A DNA stretch of 64,000 nucleotides from Maridesulfovibrio sp. (GTDB lineage Bacteria; Desulfobacterota; Desulfovibrionia; Desulfovibrionales; Desulfovibrionaceae): contig NZ_OY781616.1 in the NCBI RefSeq assembly GCF_963677005.1, forward strand, positions 3,295,001 to 3,359,000. The letters are read 5' to 3'. The position numbers and the translations under genes were made by a program. This document shows positions 16,105 to 26,087 of this stretch, in pieces; positions within the stretch are counted from its first letter, which is position 1; the number at the start of each line of letters is the position of its first letter. Below the pieces are notes generated by a model. It saw nothing but the letters and a program-made list of their open reading frames with translations, was not told the DNA's origin and ran no database searches.

Positions 16105-17130
16105 TTAAAAAACTTCACCGACCATGCACCTCGCGCTTCCTCCGCCGATTCTTTCAATGGTTTCAATATCAACGGGAAGCAATTTACAAAATTTTGAAAG
16201 TTCTTTCTTTTGCCCATCCGTAAAATTATTAAACGCCGTCCGTGACATCAAAAGAACCTTTCCGCCGGATTTCGAGTTCAGCTCCATAATGTTGCCGCAC
16301 ATGTGATACATCTGCTCCAAACTGATGGGAATAATCTTCTTCCCCCGCTTTTCCAAAGCCTCTACCAACGCCTTTCGCTCTTTTTCATTTTTAACCGATT
16401 CAAGACAAACAACAGCGAACTCCTTGCCCACACTCATAACCACATTGGTATGGTATACGTCCTTGCCGTTCTTATCCACGCTGTGAAACCTTACCGAATC
16501 ATAGCCCATGGCTTCATCAAACTGATCCAGCACCTTTCCCGAGGTCCTTGGGGAAAGCACGGCAAAGGCCACTCCATTGACCCGGTCAAGGACCAGGCTT
16601 CCGGTTCCTTCCAGGAATTCGTTTTTTTCCTCCCAAGGCGTCAGATCAATCACTTTGGTTATTTCATAACCCGCGGTCTTGAGATTTTTTTCAAGAAGCT
16701 CCGGCCGCCTTTCTGCCCTGCGGTTTGGTGCCAGCATGGGATACAAAACCAGAACCCGTTCCCCGTTACTCATTTCATGAGTCGAGAACCAATTATTGGG
16801 AAACACCGCATCAGGCGTTTTAACATCTTTCCGGCTGGGTAAAACAATAACGCTTACCCCGGCCATGCGAAGTTTTTCCGCCATGTTGTTCGACTCCTCC
16901 AATGCCTGATTTCGAGCTTTCAAGGCGTTGTCGTCCTTGTTTTGAAATGCATTGCTTTCCGCGGTCTGGGCGTTAAAGCCGAAATCGTCCGGAGAAACCA
17001 TAAGCACGGTATCGGTATTTTGTTCCCGCTCAACGGTTTCAAGACCCTTTGCCTGTGCTTGGCAAACAAACCCAAACAGTAATAAAAAAGCCAAACAATA
17101 TGTTGATAATTTAAAGGAAATGCGTTTCAT
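16105..17130 (-). CDS. Exported amidinotransferase-fold (arginine deiminase-related, CtlX-like) protein
   Basis: A 341-residue protein of the guanidine-modifying superfamily related to arginine deiminase and citrulline-utilisation hydrolase CtlX. Family landmarks are the PNNWFSTH block (about residue 110), LEGTGSLVLDR with its acidic substrate ligand, YHTNVVMSVG with the catalytic His, and C-terminal GGGSARCMVGEVF with the nucleophilic Cys. All catalytic-type residues are present, so it should be active on a guanidino or ureido substrate. A clear Sec signal peptide precedes the domain (hydrophobic LAFLLLFGFVCQAQA, then AKG), which is odd because relatives are usually cytosolic. It lies divergently from the Tat-exported threonine dehydratase. 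Substrate unknown. Confidence 0.8.
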   Translation of the reverse strand: MKRISFKLSTYCLAFLLLFGFVCQAQAKGLETVEREQNTDTVLMVSPDDFGFNAQTAESNAFQNKDDNALKARNQALEESNNMAEKLRMAGVSVIVLPSRKDVKTPDAVFPNNWFSTHEMSNGERVLVLYPMLAPNRRAERRPELLEKNLKTAGYEITKVIDLTPWEEKNEFLEGTGSLVLDRVNGVAFAVLSPRTSGKVLDQFDEAMGYDSVRFHSVDKNGKDVYHTNVVMSVGKEFAVVCLESVKNEKERKALVEALEKRGKKIIPISLEQMYHMCGNIMELNSKSGGKVLLMSRTAFNNFTDGQKKELSKFCKLLPVDIETIERIGGGSARCMVGEVF

Positions 17131-17827
17131 TTTCCCCTCGGATTTTGAAGTTACAAGCTAGATCTCCCTGGCTGCTTCATCAGTCGAGCCAAGGGTTGCA
17201 CTCCTGAATAATTTAGTGAGCTTCCAGACTCTCCGGCGGACCTCTCCACAACGTAGGCGCAATTTTTTGTCCTCTTCCAAGCTTCACCGTCCTGTTAACA
17301 CGCCAACTCATCAGCGACAAGATACTGCGTCTACAATCCTCTTCGCTCCTCATCAAAAGCGCAAATTATTTTTTCGTGTCTCCCATTGCCCAGTTGAATC
17401 AACTGGAGCGTGTTCTATCTTTGGAGCGTCTACCTGGCACAGCGCCAGAGCGGATTGACTGGTTCGCCAGACGGATGCTCTCCTTAGGCTCCATTCTTGT
17501 GCCCTGCTTCTGGCTCTATTGGAGCGCTCTGAACAGCGAGCTCGCGGTCCACGGCAAATTCATCCGCCATTATATGCTCTGCCCTCCCAATTCCTCGGCT
17601 CCTGTTTTCTCCTCGCCCTTTGCCGCAAGCTGGAACAGCGGCAGATTGCCCTTTTTAAAGGGGCCGAAACGATTTATAATTTCTTAATAGAATTCATAAA
17701 AAATGATTTATCCTTGAGTCGACTGAAAATTGAGATTACAGAAAAAAGAACTCCCAACAGAACGTTTCATACAGGGAACATGCGGGTCCCGTCTCTAAAT
17801 AAAGCCCCATTATCCCGGAGAAATAAA
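17131..17827. other. 700-bp divergent gap with possible gene remnants
   Basis: The gap holds the divergent promoters of the amidinotransferase-fold and threonine dehydratase genes. Two overlapping plus-strand frames (17376-17687 and 17519 onward) read in a protein-like manner over short stretches (LNQLERVLSLERL; CRKLEQRQIALFKGAE) that would need a frame change to join, as if an unidentified gene had decayed here. I cannot name a family. The open frame from 17519 runs into the dehydratase but its in-frame extension is not part of that enzyme. Confidence 0.35.
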
Positions 17828-19153
17828 ATGGCTTTCAGCACCACAGGCATCAATAGAAGAGATTGTATTCGTGCGCTTTTGGCAGGCACGGTGGTACTGA
17901 CAATGCCGGGTCTGGTCGGCAGGGTCTTTGCCGAAAATGACTCTCCGCGCGTGACTCCGAAGTTAATTCAGGAAGCAGCACAAAGGCTTCAGGGCCATGT
18001 TCAACGAACTCCCTTGGTGGCAGGGGGCATGCTCTCCAAACGAACCGGGACGGATTTATATCTCAAACTTGAAAATATGCAGTATACCGGTGCATTCAAG
18101 GAGCGCGGAGCTTATAACAAGATGGTGACACTCAGCCGGGCAGAGCGGGAACACGGGGTAATCGCGGCCAGTTCGGGGAATCATGCCCAGGCCGTGGCTT
18201 ACCATGCCAAATTGCTCGGAATCCCCTCGGTAATCGTCATGCCTGAAGTAACGCCGCACACCAAGATTCGCCGCACACGCAGCCTGGGCGGAGATGTAAT
18301 CCTCCATGGGAAGGAATTCGACGACTCTCTGGCGTTTGCATTGCAGAAGGCCGAAAAAGACGGTCTGACCTTCATTCACCCGTTTAACGATCCCTTGGTC
18401 ATTGCCGGACAGGGAACAGTGGGACTGGAGATTATGCAGGATCAGCCCGAGACGGAAATTCTGCTTGTACCTGTAGGCGGAGGCGGATTGATTGCCGGGT
18501 GCGCAACTGCGGCCAAGAATTTCAATCCCAAACTGAAAGTCTACGGGGTTGAAGCGGATAATTATGCGGCTATGCATCAGATGATGCACCATGAACCGGT
18601 CAGGACCGGCGGCGAGACGTTGGCCGAAGGCATTGCCGTGCATACTCCGGGCAAGCTGCCCTGGTCCATTGACGAGCGTCTTTTGGAGGATGTGCTTGTG
18701 GTGGACGAAGAGCACATTGCCCATGCCATCACCCGCATATGGAGCGAGCAGAAACTGGTGGCAGAAGGAGCCGGGGCCGTAGGTGTGGCCGCACTCCTGC
18801 AACATGGCGGCATGTTTTCCGGTAAGAAGGTAGCAACGCCCATCACAGGTGGTAACATCGACGCCCGTCTTTTTGCCGTTCTTCTGGAACGCGACATGTT
18901 TCATCAGGGACAGTTGGCGCAGATTCGTGTGGTTTCCCATAACGGACACGGAGACATTTACCCGGAGATTGCAAAGGTGATCGCGCAAAACCGTGCCGAG
19001 GTGGTCAATCTTGAGTACGATCCCATTTTCCACGCGGCTTCGCCCATGTCCACAGCGTATGAACTGATCATCGAAACCAGGGACAACAAGCATGTGGAGT
19101 CCGTGGTAAAGAAACTTAACGCGGCAGGTTTTGAAGCGAAGCGCATGCAATAA
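17828..19153 (+). CDS. Threonine/serine dehydratase with Tat-type signal peptide
   Basis: Fold-type II PLP enzyme of the threonine ammonia-lyase family (threonine to 2-oxobutyrate plus ammonia). ATG 17828 is chosen because GGAG lies 7 bp before it, giving 441 residues. The catalytic Lys is in AFKERGAYNKM, the substrate loop is ASSGNHAQAVA, the PLP-phosphate loop is VGGGGLIAG, and an ACT-like regulatory domain follows from about residue 360. The first 36 residues form a signal: twin arginines in NRRDCIRALL, a hydrophobic stretch, then RVFAEN. Folded, cofactor-loaded enzymes use Tat, so a periplasmic dehydratase is implied, which is very unusual. It stands 163 bp before an NRPS whose first module is predicted to load threonine. 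Confidence 0.88.
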   Translation: MAFSTTGINRRDCIRALLAGTVVLTMPGLVGRVFAENDSPRVTPKLIQEAAQRLQGHVQRTPLVAGGMLSKRTGTDLYLKLENMQYTGAFKERGAYNKMVTLSRAEREHGVIAASSGNHAQAVAYHAKLLGIPSVIVMPEVTPHTKIRRTRSLGGDVILHGKEFDDSLAFALQKAEKDGLTFIHPFNDPLVIAGQGTVGLEIMQDQPETEILLVPVGGGGLIAGCATAAKNFNPKLKVYGVEADNYAAMHQMMHHEPVRTGGETLAEGIAVHTPGKLPWSIDERLLEDVLVVDEEHIAHAITRIWSEQKLVAEGAGAVGVAALLQHGGMFSGKKVATPITGGNIDARLFAVLLERDMFHQGQLAQIRVVSHNGHGDIYPEIAKVIAQNRAEVVNLEYDPIFHAASPMSTAYELIIETRDNKHVESVVKKLNAAGFEAKRMQ

Positions 19154-19182
19154 ACAGATGTTGGACTTCCTTTTTGATTGAA

Positions 19183-19210
19183 CAACCGAATGGTTGCATA
19201 TTTTTTTTTA
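19183..19210 (+). terminator. Weak terminator after threonine dehydratase
   Basis: CAACC (19183-19187) and GGTTG (19192-19196) form a 5-bp stem with a GAAT loop, followed by CATA and a run of nine T. The stem is short, so read-through into the NRPS is possible. Confidence 0.5.
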
Positions 19211-19316
19211 GGGCTCGATTTCATCAGCAGAACACTCAAAATCGGAAAAGTAACAAGGTGCCCGGATGTGCTTAAGGCACTTAGAAACCGCTCCGTTTCG
19301 CATGAAGGAACTTTTC

Positions 19317-22300
19317 ATGTCGCCGAATACAGACTTTTCTATGCATAAAACAGATATCACCCTTTCGAAAGCAACCTTAAAAAAAATAAAAGATCTTTTC
19401 CCGCACACCAATGCCCGTTTGATCATGGTTGCGGCATGGGCGGCTCTGATTGCCAGGTATTCAGGGCAGGAAGAGTTGGATTGGCTGGAATACAACGCCT
19501 CCCTCAGTATTTCGGGCAGGCGGTCAATATCCATCTCGCAAGAGACCGGATTTAAGGATTTGTTGAACCTCCTTTCCGAAACACCCGGATTTCGCGATTC
19601 AGAAACGGAAGCAGGCACCGTTCCCATCAACGGGAAATCGCTTCGAATCGCGGTTGCAGACAACGTGGACGTTTTTTCGGACGACGAATCCCTTCTTTTT
19701 ATTCAAAAACCGGAATCGCACGAACCGCCTTTTATCGCAGCAAATGCGGATCTTCTCAGTTTGATTTTTTTGAAACAAATGGCTGCTCATTTCTCAATGC
19801 TGCTTGAACACTGTCTTGAAAATCCGAAACAAAGTCTGTTCGCATTTCCATTGCTCACGGAACAGGAAAGGCAGGATGCACTGATAAATTGGAATGTAGC
19901 GGAGCAGTTCGATTGCACCGGGCGCACCCTGCACGGACTGTTCGCGGAGCAGGCCGCCGCGTTTCCCGAACGGGTTGCCGTCAGTTGTCAAGGCCGGGAA
20001 TTGACATATCAGGAGCTGGATGAACGTTCCAACAAAGTAGCCCACGCCATTCGCGCACTCTATGAACTCACCACCGGCGAAAAAATGCGGCCTGATGAGT
20101 TGATCGGGCTTTCAACCGACCGCAGCTCGGACATGATCATCGGTATTCTCGCCGTGCTGAAGGCTGGAGGAGCCTACGTACCCTTGGACCCCCGATATCC
20201 CGAAGACCGCCTAAAATTCATGGCGGAGGACGCCTGCTGCAGGATCATCCTGACCCAACAGCGCCACCTGGAAAATCTGCTCTACATGGTGGAGGGGGAC
20301 TACGGCATAATCTCTCTGGACACTGGTTGGGAGCATCTGTCCTCCTACCCGGCGACCAGGCCCGATCCCATCTCCACGGATACGAATCTGGCCTATGTCA
20401 TCTATACCTCAGGGTCTACGGGAAAACCCAAAGGGGTCATGCTTGAACACGGTTGCGCTGTCCGCCTTTTCGACACAACAGAAAACCTGTTCAACTTCAA
20501 TGAAAAGGATGTCTGGACCTGCTTTCATTCATATGCATTCGATTTTTCCGTCTGGGAAATATGGGGGGCGCTTCTGCACGGCGCACGCCTCGTGCTTGTT
20601 CCGTACAACACCTCACGCGAACCGGATCGCTTCCATGAGCTGGTTCGCAGGGAACGCGTCACGGTCATGAGCCAGACTCCTTCCTCGTTTTATCAATTTT
20701 CCGAGGCGGACAAACATGCGGAGCACTCCTGCACGACCCTGCGCTATGTGATTTTCGGCGGTGAGGCCCTGAACATCGCTAGACTTGAATCATGGTGGCT
20801 GCGCCATCCATGGGATGCGCCCCGACTGATCAACATGTACGGCATCACCGAAACCACCGTACATGCCACATTCCATGAAGTCGCCCCTGATGATCTCAAG
20901 AGGAAAAGCGCGCTCTCCCCCATCGGAGACAAGTTGTCCGATCTTTCTTTTTATGTCCTGGACAGCAGGCTGCAGCCGACGCCCCCGGGAATTCCCGGTG
21001 AGCTGTATATCGGAGGGGCCGGTGTTGCGCGCGGATATTTTCAAAGAGACGACCTGAATCGTGAACGATTCAGCGACTCCCCTTTTGCCAGGGAGATCGG
21101 CCCGGGGGCCCACTCACGATTGTACAAAAGCGGTGACCTTGTGGTGCGACGGCTGGACGGAACCCTCGACTATCTGGGACGAGCTGATTTTCAGGTCAAA
21201 ATCAGAGGCTTTCGGATAGAAACCGGAGAAATAGAAACCGTACTGGAAAAGCATGCCGGCATCCGTGAAAGTGTGGTGCTGGCTTATGGAGAAGGGGAAG
21301 AAAAAAAACTGGCCGCCTACTATATCACCGGCGACGGCAACCCCATCGCCACACGCGTTCTGTGGGAACATCTCGCATGCACCTTGCCGGTATATATGAT
21401 CCCCTCACGCTTTATCCACATGCATGAATTCAAGCTGTCCCCCACGGGCAAGACCGATCGCAAGGCTCTTCCCGCGCCGGACACTGTTCCGGATCAACAG
21501 GACCGCGATGATATGGTGGTGCCGAAAACAGGAACCGAACGACGGCTGGCACGAATATGGTCCGATCTGTTGAACTATACGTCTGTGGGGGCCCGCGACA
21601 ATTTCTTCATGCTCGGGGGCGACTCTCTGCTTGGCGCCCGCATGGTCATGCTGTGCAGGCAGGCGTTTTCCCGGGATCTATCCATCAAGGATGTATTTGA
21701 ACACCCGGTACTTGAAGAACTGGCCCGATGCATTGAAACCCGCGCTGCTGTGCAATATGAAGAATTTCGACATGATCCACTCCCCGGAACATGTCCGCAA
21801 ACCCAAGTGACAACGGTCCCGGCATCCCCGGCGCAACGCTCCATGTACTACACCTATCATGCCGAACCGCCTGCGACATATAATGTCCCGTTTCTGGCGC
21901 GGTTTGACGGTCCTCTGAATCATGCTTTCCTGGAAGAGGCGCTCAACCGGCTGCTGGAACGGCATGAAAGCCTGAGGACCACCTTCCTATTTGAACACGG
22001 CGAATTGTTTCAACGGATCAACACACATCAACCGTATTCACTCCCTCTTGAAAAGGTGGTTGAAAACGATATTTCTGCAACATGCAGCCGTTGGGCAAAA
22101 CAGGTTTTCGACCTTGAAGAATATCCGCTTTTTGATATTCGATTGATTGAAAGCGATAATGGGAAAAGTGCTGTTTATTTTAATATCCACCACATCGTCT
22201 TTGACGGCAATTCCTATGATGTCCTGCTCAAGGAGCTTGGACGCAGCTATGCCGCCGTATCCGCAGGCAGACCTCCTCTGCCGGTGCCGCACATGCAGTA

Positions 22301-25300
22301 CCGCCACTATGCCCATGCCATGCGGGAGTCCATGCAAAGCGCGCAGTCACAAAAAAATCTTCAAAAACTTGCCGAGCATTTCAAGGACATGGATTCTGAA
22401 ATTCATTGGCCGCACTCAGTTCTGAAGAAAAGCCGCTCCGAGGAGAACCTGATCCGCCGTCAACTCGACCACGACACAATTCGCACCCTCTCCAGCCTCG
22501 CCAGGGAGAGAAACGCGACTCTCTTCGCCCTGTTGCTGGCGCTGTACCAATCATCCATATTTGCCTTGAGCGGGCAGGACGACCTGACCGTCGGGGTTCC
22601 GGTTTCATCGCGCCCCTTATTTCCGCACGCGGACGACCTGATCGGATTTCTGGTGGTGACCGCTCCGTTTCGCACCCGGTTTACGGACACGACAACCTTG
22701 AACAGCCTGCTGGACAATAACCAGCGCGATTCGCTGGCCATGCTCGACCGGCAGGAAGTTCCGCTGGATGCCCTTGCGGAAATGCTGGACAAACGAAATC
22801 GGCAGGGCGGCAACCCCATGTTCCGGGCCTTGTTCGCGATGGAAAATTCCATGTCCATGAACGGCTCGTGGCAGGGACAGAATTACGAGTTGGAGCAGCT
22901 TTTCAATGGGAGCGCCAAATTCGATACTCTGCTGTTCTGTTTTAACAGGCAGGAACAGGGACTTGAGATCATTCTTGAATACAATCAGGAAAAACCGGGA
23001 CGGCATACGGCAGAAGTCCTTGTGGATATTTTTGTGCATGGAGCAAAAAAACTGGCCGAACAGGCAGGAGCAGGCGCGGATATGAAGCTGCGCAACATGC
23101 TGTCCGGCCTGCTGCCGACTGACCTGACGGAGATAAAGGCCAACCGAAGCGGGGCAGAGTACCCGGCAGTTTCACTCGGCAGGCTTTTTAAAGATTGCGT
23201 AAAAAAATATCCTGATCGTCCGGCCCTTGTCTGTGATGGGAAAGTCCTCGATTATGCGGAACTTGATGTGCTCTCCGATCAGACGGCATACGGCCTGCTT
23301 TCAAAAGCGGGGCCCCCGCAGGGGACGGGAGACTGCATCGGAATCCATCTCAGGCGCGGTCCTGAGATGGTCCCGGCCATGCTGGGGATTCTCAAAGCGG
23401 GCTACGCCTACCTCCCCCTGGACCCGGACATGCCTGCCGAACGTCTGTCCCGCATATACAGCCACGCTCGACCTGCTTTGGTGATTTGCAAAGATGCGAA
23501 CAATATTCAAGGTATTCCTGATCGCGTTCTCATGCGATTCGACAGCCTCGCGAACTCTTCGCCCGTAAACCTGAAAGAAATTTCCCCCGATGCTCCGGCT
23601 TACATCCTCTACACATCGGGCACCACGGGAATGCCCAAAGGTGTGGTGGTAAGCCACCGATCGGCGGTAAACAGAGTCTGCTGGATGCAGCGAGAGTACG
23701 GACTGACGACCGGGGAAAAATATTTATTCAAAACCCCCTGTCATTTCGATGTCTCGGTGGGCGAAATATTCTGGCCTTTGACCTGCGGAGCAACCTTGAT
23801 TGTCTCCGGTCCGGACTGCCACCGGGACCCGGCCTGCATACTGGGTATGCTTGAGTCGGAACGAATCAACAACGTTCACTTCGTGCCGGCCATGCTGTCT
23901 GTTTTTCTCGACTACCTTGACAGCGGCGATAAAATCGAACTGCCGCATCTGAAACGCATTTTTTGCAGCGGCGAAGGGTTACCCCAGACTCTGGTCAACC
24001 GCTGCAAACGCAAACTTAACGTTGAAATCCACAATCTGTACGGTCCCACAGAAACAGGGGAAAGCAGCGCACAACCGTGCCCGGAAAAAGAACCCGGACA
24101 AGGACCGGATATTGTGCCCATCGGATGCCCGATCAGCAATACCCGCTACTACCTGCTCAACCCGGCCGGAATGCCTGTTCCGAACGGGCTGTGCGGAGAG
24201 TTGCACATTGCCGGAGATTGCCTGGCCGACGGCTACCTGCGCGAACCGGAAAGAACGGACGAGCGGTTTGTCTCTTCGGAGTTGGTTCAGGAAAAAAGGC
24301 TTTACCGTACCGGTGATATCGTTGCCTGGGGGCAGGATAATTTACTGGAATACCATGGACGCACAGACCACCAGATCAAGATAAGAGGATTCAGGGTCGA
24401 ACTCGGCGAAATCGAATCGGCGATCATGCGTCTGGAAGGAGTTCGTTTTGCTGCGGCGCGCTATTTTAAACAAAGCCCGCAGGGACCGTGCATTATCGCG
24501 GACTACGCAGGGGATGCATCCTCTCCTGATCCGGAAGAAATCCAAACGGCCCTTAAAAAAGTACTCCCGAGCTATATGGTCCCGGCGAGAATTTTCAAGC
24601 GCGATCAACTCCCGGTCACCCCGAGCGGAAAAGTGGACCGCAAGTCTCTCCCGGAACCGGAATTCGGCCAGCCGACCGGAATATCCTCCCCCGAATCAAC
24701 GAAACAAATAGAACTTGATCAGACGGAACAGGATTTGGCGGTACTTTGGGCGCGGTTGCTCGGGCAAGCACCCGATCAATTCACCCCGGACAGTGATTTT
24801 TTCCAGTGCGGAGGACATTCGCTCCTGCTCATGCAGATGATTGTGGAGTTGCGCAAAGAAAAGGGGCATGAAATAAACTTGCCGATCTTTTTGCAGAAAC
24901 CGACGTTGGGATACCTTGCAGAATTGTGCAAAGACGATGAACACGGAGCACAAAAGGATTCGTCCATTGATCAGGCATACAGTGACTCACGCCTGGCCAT
25001 AGATTGGAAATCCGGTCCGTCACTGCCCGTTGATGCCGATAAAAAGGCGGTGTTACTGACAGGTGCGGCCGGATTTGTGGGGACCCACATTCTGGAGAAC
25101 CTGCTCTGCAATAAAAAACAGCCGGTCGTGGCCCTGATCCGACCAAGAGACGGCCTTGATCCGGCACAAACACTGGAAAGAGCCCTGAACGCCCGAAGCA
25201 TTACCCTTGAGCCGGAAGCTCGCGGACTGTTGCAGGTTTATAACATGGATCTGTCCGCTCCCGGTCTTGCGTTGGAAGACCGGGCTCTGGACTTTGTTGC

Positions 25301-26087
25301 GAACACCGTCGGACATATCCTGCACTGCGGTGCCATGGTCAATCATCTGTATGGCTATGCCCAGCATCGACAGGCCAATGTACTCGGGACGCTGGAGCTC
25401 ATCCGACTTGCGGTGAAGACGGGTATACGACGGTTCGATTTCATCTCCACCACGGGAGCCGTTGCTGCGGGGGATCAGCCTGACCCGAACTGGTCGGGCT
25501 ATCTGTTGAGCAAATGGACCGGTGAACGGCTGACGGAACGCATGCGCACCCACGGCTTCGATGCACGCATCCTGCGGGTCGGATATGTGACCGGCCACTC
25601 CCGGAGCGGACTGGTTGACCACAGCCGGAACCATCTTTCCCTGCTCATCCGGGCCAGCGTTGAAACCGGAGTAGCTCCTGACTGGGAGCGGCAACTTGAA
25701 ATTACCCCGGTGGATTTTCTGGCATCTGAAATCACCCGGTTGATCAACATGTCTCAGGCTGCAAACGGAAACTGGAACTTGAGCGGAGTTCTGCGTCTAA
25801 CCTGGCAGGAATTGATGAGCCTCATCGAGAACAACGGATATCCGGTCAAAATTATCAGCCATCAGGAGTGGGATGCCGAGTATCTGGAAAAAGCCCCGGA
25901 AGGCTCTGCGCTGTATATGCTCAAGGGGTTGTACACCAGGGAAACTCCGTGCTTCCCGGATCCTCTGGAGAACAACTTCCTGAAACTTCACCCGACTCCG
26001 CATACTCAGGAAGATACGAATCTTGCGCAACTGTTCAGGAGGTATATGAACTACTACCTTGAATCTGGATTCATTAAAAAAAAATGA
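19317..26087 (+). CDS. Two-module NRPS: (partial C)-A-PCP-C-A-PCP-reductase
   Basis: A cytosolic megasynthase of 2256 residues making a dipeptide released by reduction. ATG 19317 follows AAGGAA by 6 bp. Domains: an incomplete condensation-like segment (1-190, no HHxxxDG); A1 (about 208-715, YTSGSTGKPKG); PCP1 with Ser770 in GGDSLLG; C (832-1248) with IHHIVFDG near 957; A2 (1285-1775, YTSGTTGMPKG); PCP2 with Ser1835 in GGHSLLL; and a terminal NAD(P)H thioester reductase with LTGAAGFVG near 1915 and catalytic Tyr2062/Lys2066 (YLLSK). The A1 pocket reads DFWSIGMVHK, one change from the threonine code DFWNIGMVHK. A2 reads DVGHFSLESK: EntF (serine, DVWHFSLVDK) but with Trp239 to Gly and changed 330/331. 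The product is thus a Thr-X aldehyde or alcohol. Overlaps its PPTase by 4 bp. Confidence 0.93.
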   Translation: MSPNTDFSMHKTDITLSKATLKKIKDLFPHTNARLIMVAAWAALIARYSGQEELDWLEYNASLSISGRRSISISQETGFKDLLNLLSETPGFRDSETEAGTVPINGKSLRIAVADNVDVFSDDESLLFIQKPESHEPPFIAANADLLSLIFLKQMAAHFSMLLEHCLENPKQSLFAFPLLTEQERQDALINWNVAEQFDCTGRTLHGLFAEQAAAFPERVAVSCQGRELTYQELDERSNKVAHAIRALYELTTGEKMRPDELIGLSTDRSSDMIIGILAVLKAGGAYVPLDPRYPEDRLKFMAEDACCRIILTQQRHLENLLYMVEGDYGIISLDTGWEHLSSYPATRPDPISTDTNLAYVIYTSGSTGKPKGVMLEHGCAVRLFDTTENLFNFNEKDVWTCFHSYAFDFSVWEIWGALLHGARLVLVPYNTSREPDRFHELVRRERVTVMSQTPSSFYQFSEADKHAEHSCTTLRYVIFGGEALNIARLESWWLRHPWDAPRLINMYGITETTVHATFHEVAPDDLKRKSALSPIGDKLSDLSFYVLDSRLQPTPPGIPGELYIGGAGVARGYFQRDDLNRERFSDSPFAREIGPGAHSRLYKSGDLVVRRLDGTLDYLGRADFQVKIRGFRIETGEIETVLEKHAGIRESVVLAYGEGEEKKLAAYYITGDGNPIATRVLWEHLACTLPVYMIPSRFIHMHEFKLSPTGKTDRKALPAPDTVPDQQDRDDMVVPKTGTERRLARIWSDLLNYTSVGARDNFFMLGGDSLLGARMVMLCRQAFSRDLSIKDVFEHPVLEELARCIETRAAVQYEEFRHDPLPGTCPQTQVTTVPASPAQRSMYYTYHAEPPATYNVPFLARFDGPLNHAFLEEALNRLLERHESLRTTFLFEHGELFQRINTHQPYSLPLEKVVENDISATCSRWAKQVFDLEEYPLFDIRLIESDNGKSAVYFNIHHIVFDGNSYDVLLKELGRSYAAVSAGRPPLPVPHMQYRHYAHAMRESMQSAQSQKNLQKLAEHFKDMDSEIHWPHSVLKKSRSEENLIRRQLDHDTIRTLSSLARERNATLFALLLALYQSSIFALSGQDDLTVGVPVSSRPLFPHADDLIGFLVVTAPFRTRFTDTTTLNSLLDNNQRDSLAMLDRQEVPLDALAEMLDKRNRQGGNPMFRALFAMENSMSMNGSWQGQNYELEQLFNGSAKFDTLLFCFNRQEQGLEIILEYNQEKPGRHTAEVLVDIFVHGAKKLAEQAGAGADMKLRNMLSGLLPTDLTEIKANRSGAEYPAVSLGRLFKDCVKKYPDRPALVCDGKVLDYAELDVLSDQTAYGLLSKAGPPQGTGDCIGIHLRRGPEMVPAMLGILKAGYAYLPLDPDMPAERLSRIYSHARPALVICKDANNIQGIPDRVLMRFDSLANSSPVNLKEISPDAPAYILYTSGTTGMPKGVVVSHRSAVNRVCWMQREYGLTTGEKYLFKTPCHFDVSVGEIFWPLTCGATLIVSGPDCHRDPACILGMLESERINNVHFVPAMLSVFLDYLDSGDKIELPHLKRIFCSGEGLPQTLVNRCKRKLNVEIHNLYGPTETGESSAQPCPEKEPGQGPDIVPIGCPISNTRYYLLNPAGMPVPNGLCGELHIAGDCLADGYLREPERTDERFVSSELVQEKRLYRTGDIVAWGQDNLLEYHGRTDHQIKIRGFRVELGEIESAIMRLEGVRFAAARYFKQSPQGPCIIADYAGDASSPDPEEIQTALKKVLPSYMVPARIFKRDQLPVTPSGKVDRKSLPEPEFGQPTGISSPESTKQIELDQTEQDLAVLWARLLGQAPDQFTPDSDFFQCGGHSLLLMQMIVELRKEKGHEINLPIFLQKPTLGYLAELCKDDEHGAQKDSSIDQAYSDSRLAIDWKSGPSLPVDADKKAVLLTGAAGFVGTHILENLLCNKKQPVVALIRPRDGLDPAQTLERALNARSITLEPEARGLLQVYNMDLSAPGLALEDRALDFVANTVGHILHCGAMVNHLYGYAQHRQANVLGTLELIRLAVKTGIRRFDFISTTGAVAAGDQPDPNWSGYLLSKWTGERLTERMRTHGFDARILRVGYVTGHSRSGLVDHSRNHLSLLIRASVETGVAPDWERQLEITPVDFLASEITRLINMSQAANGNWNLSGVLRLTWQELMSLIENNGYPVKIISHQEWDAEYLEKAPEGSALYMLKGLYTRETPCFPDPLENNFLKLHPTPHTQEDTNLAQLFRRYMNYYLESGFIKKK

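Noticed and set aside
17519..17827. N-terminal extension of threonine dehydratase
   Set aside because: The open frame continues upstream, but the ribosome site and the Tat-type signal both point to ATG 17828, and the extension has no similarity to the family.
18056..19150. Minus-strand frame opposite threonine dehydratase
   Set aside because: It is a shadow of a well-supported PLP enzyme.
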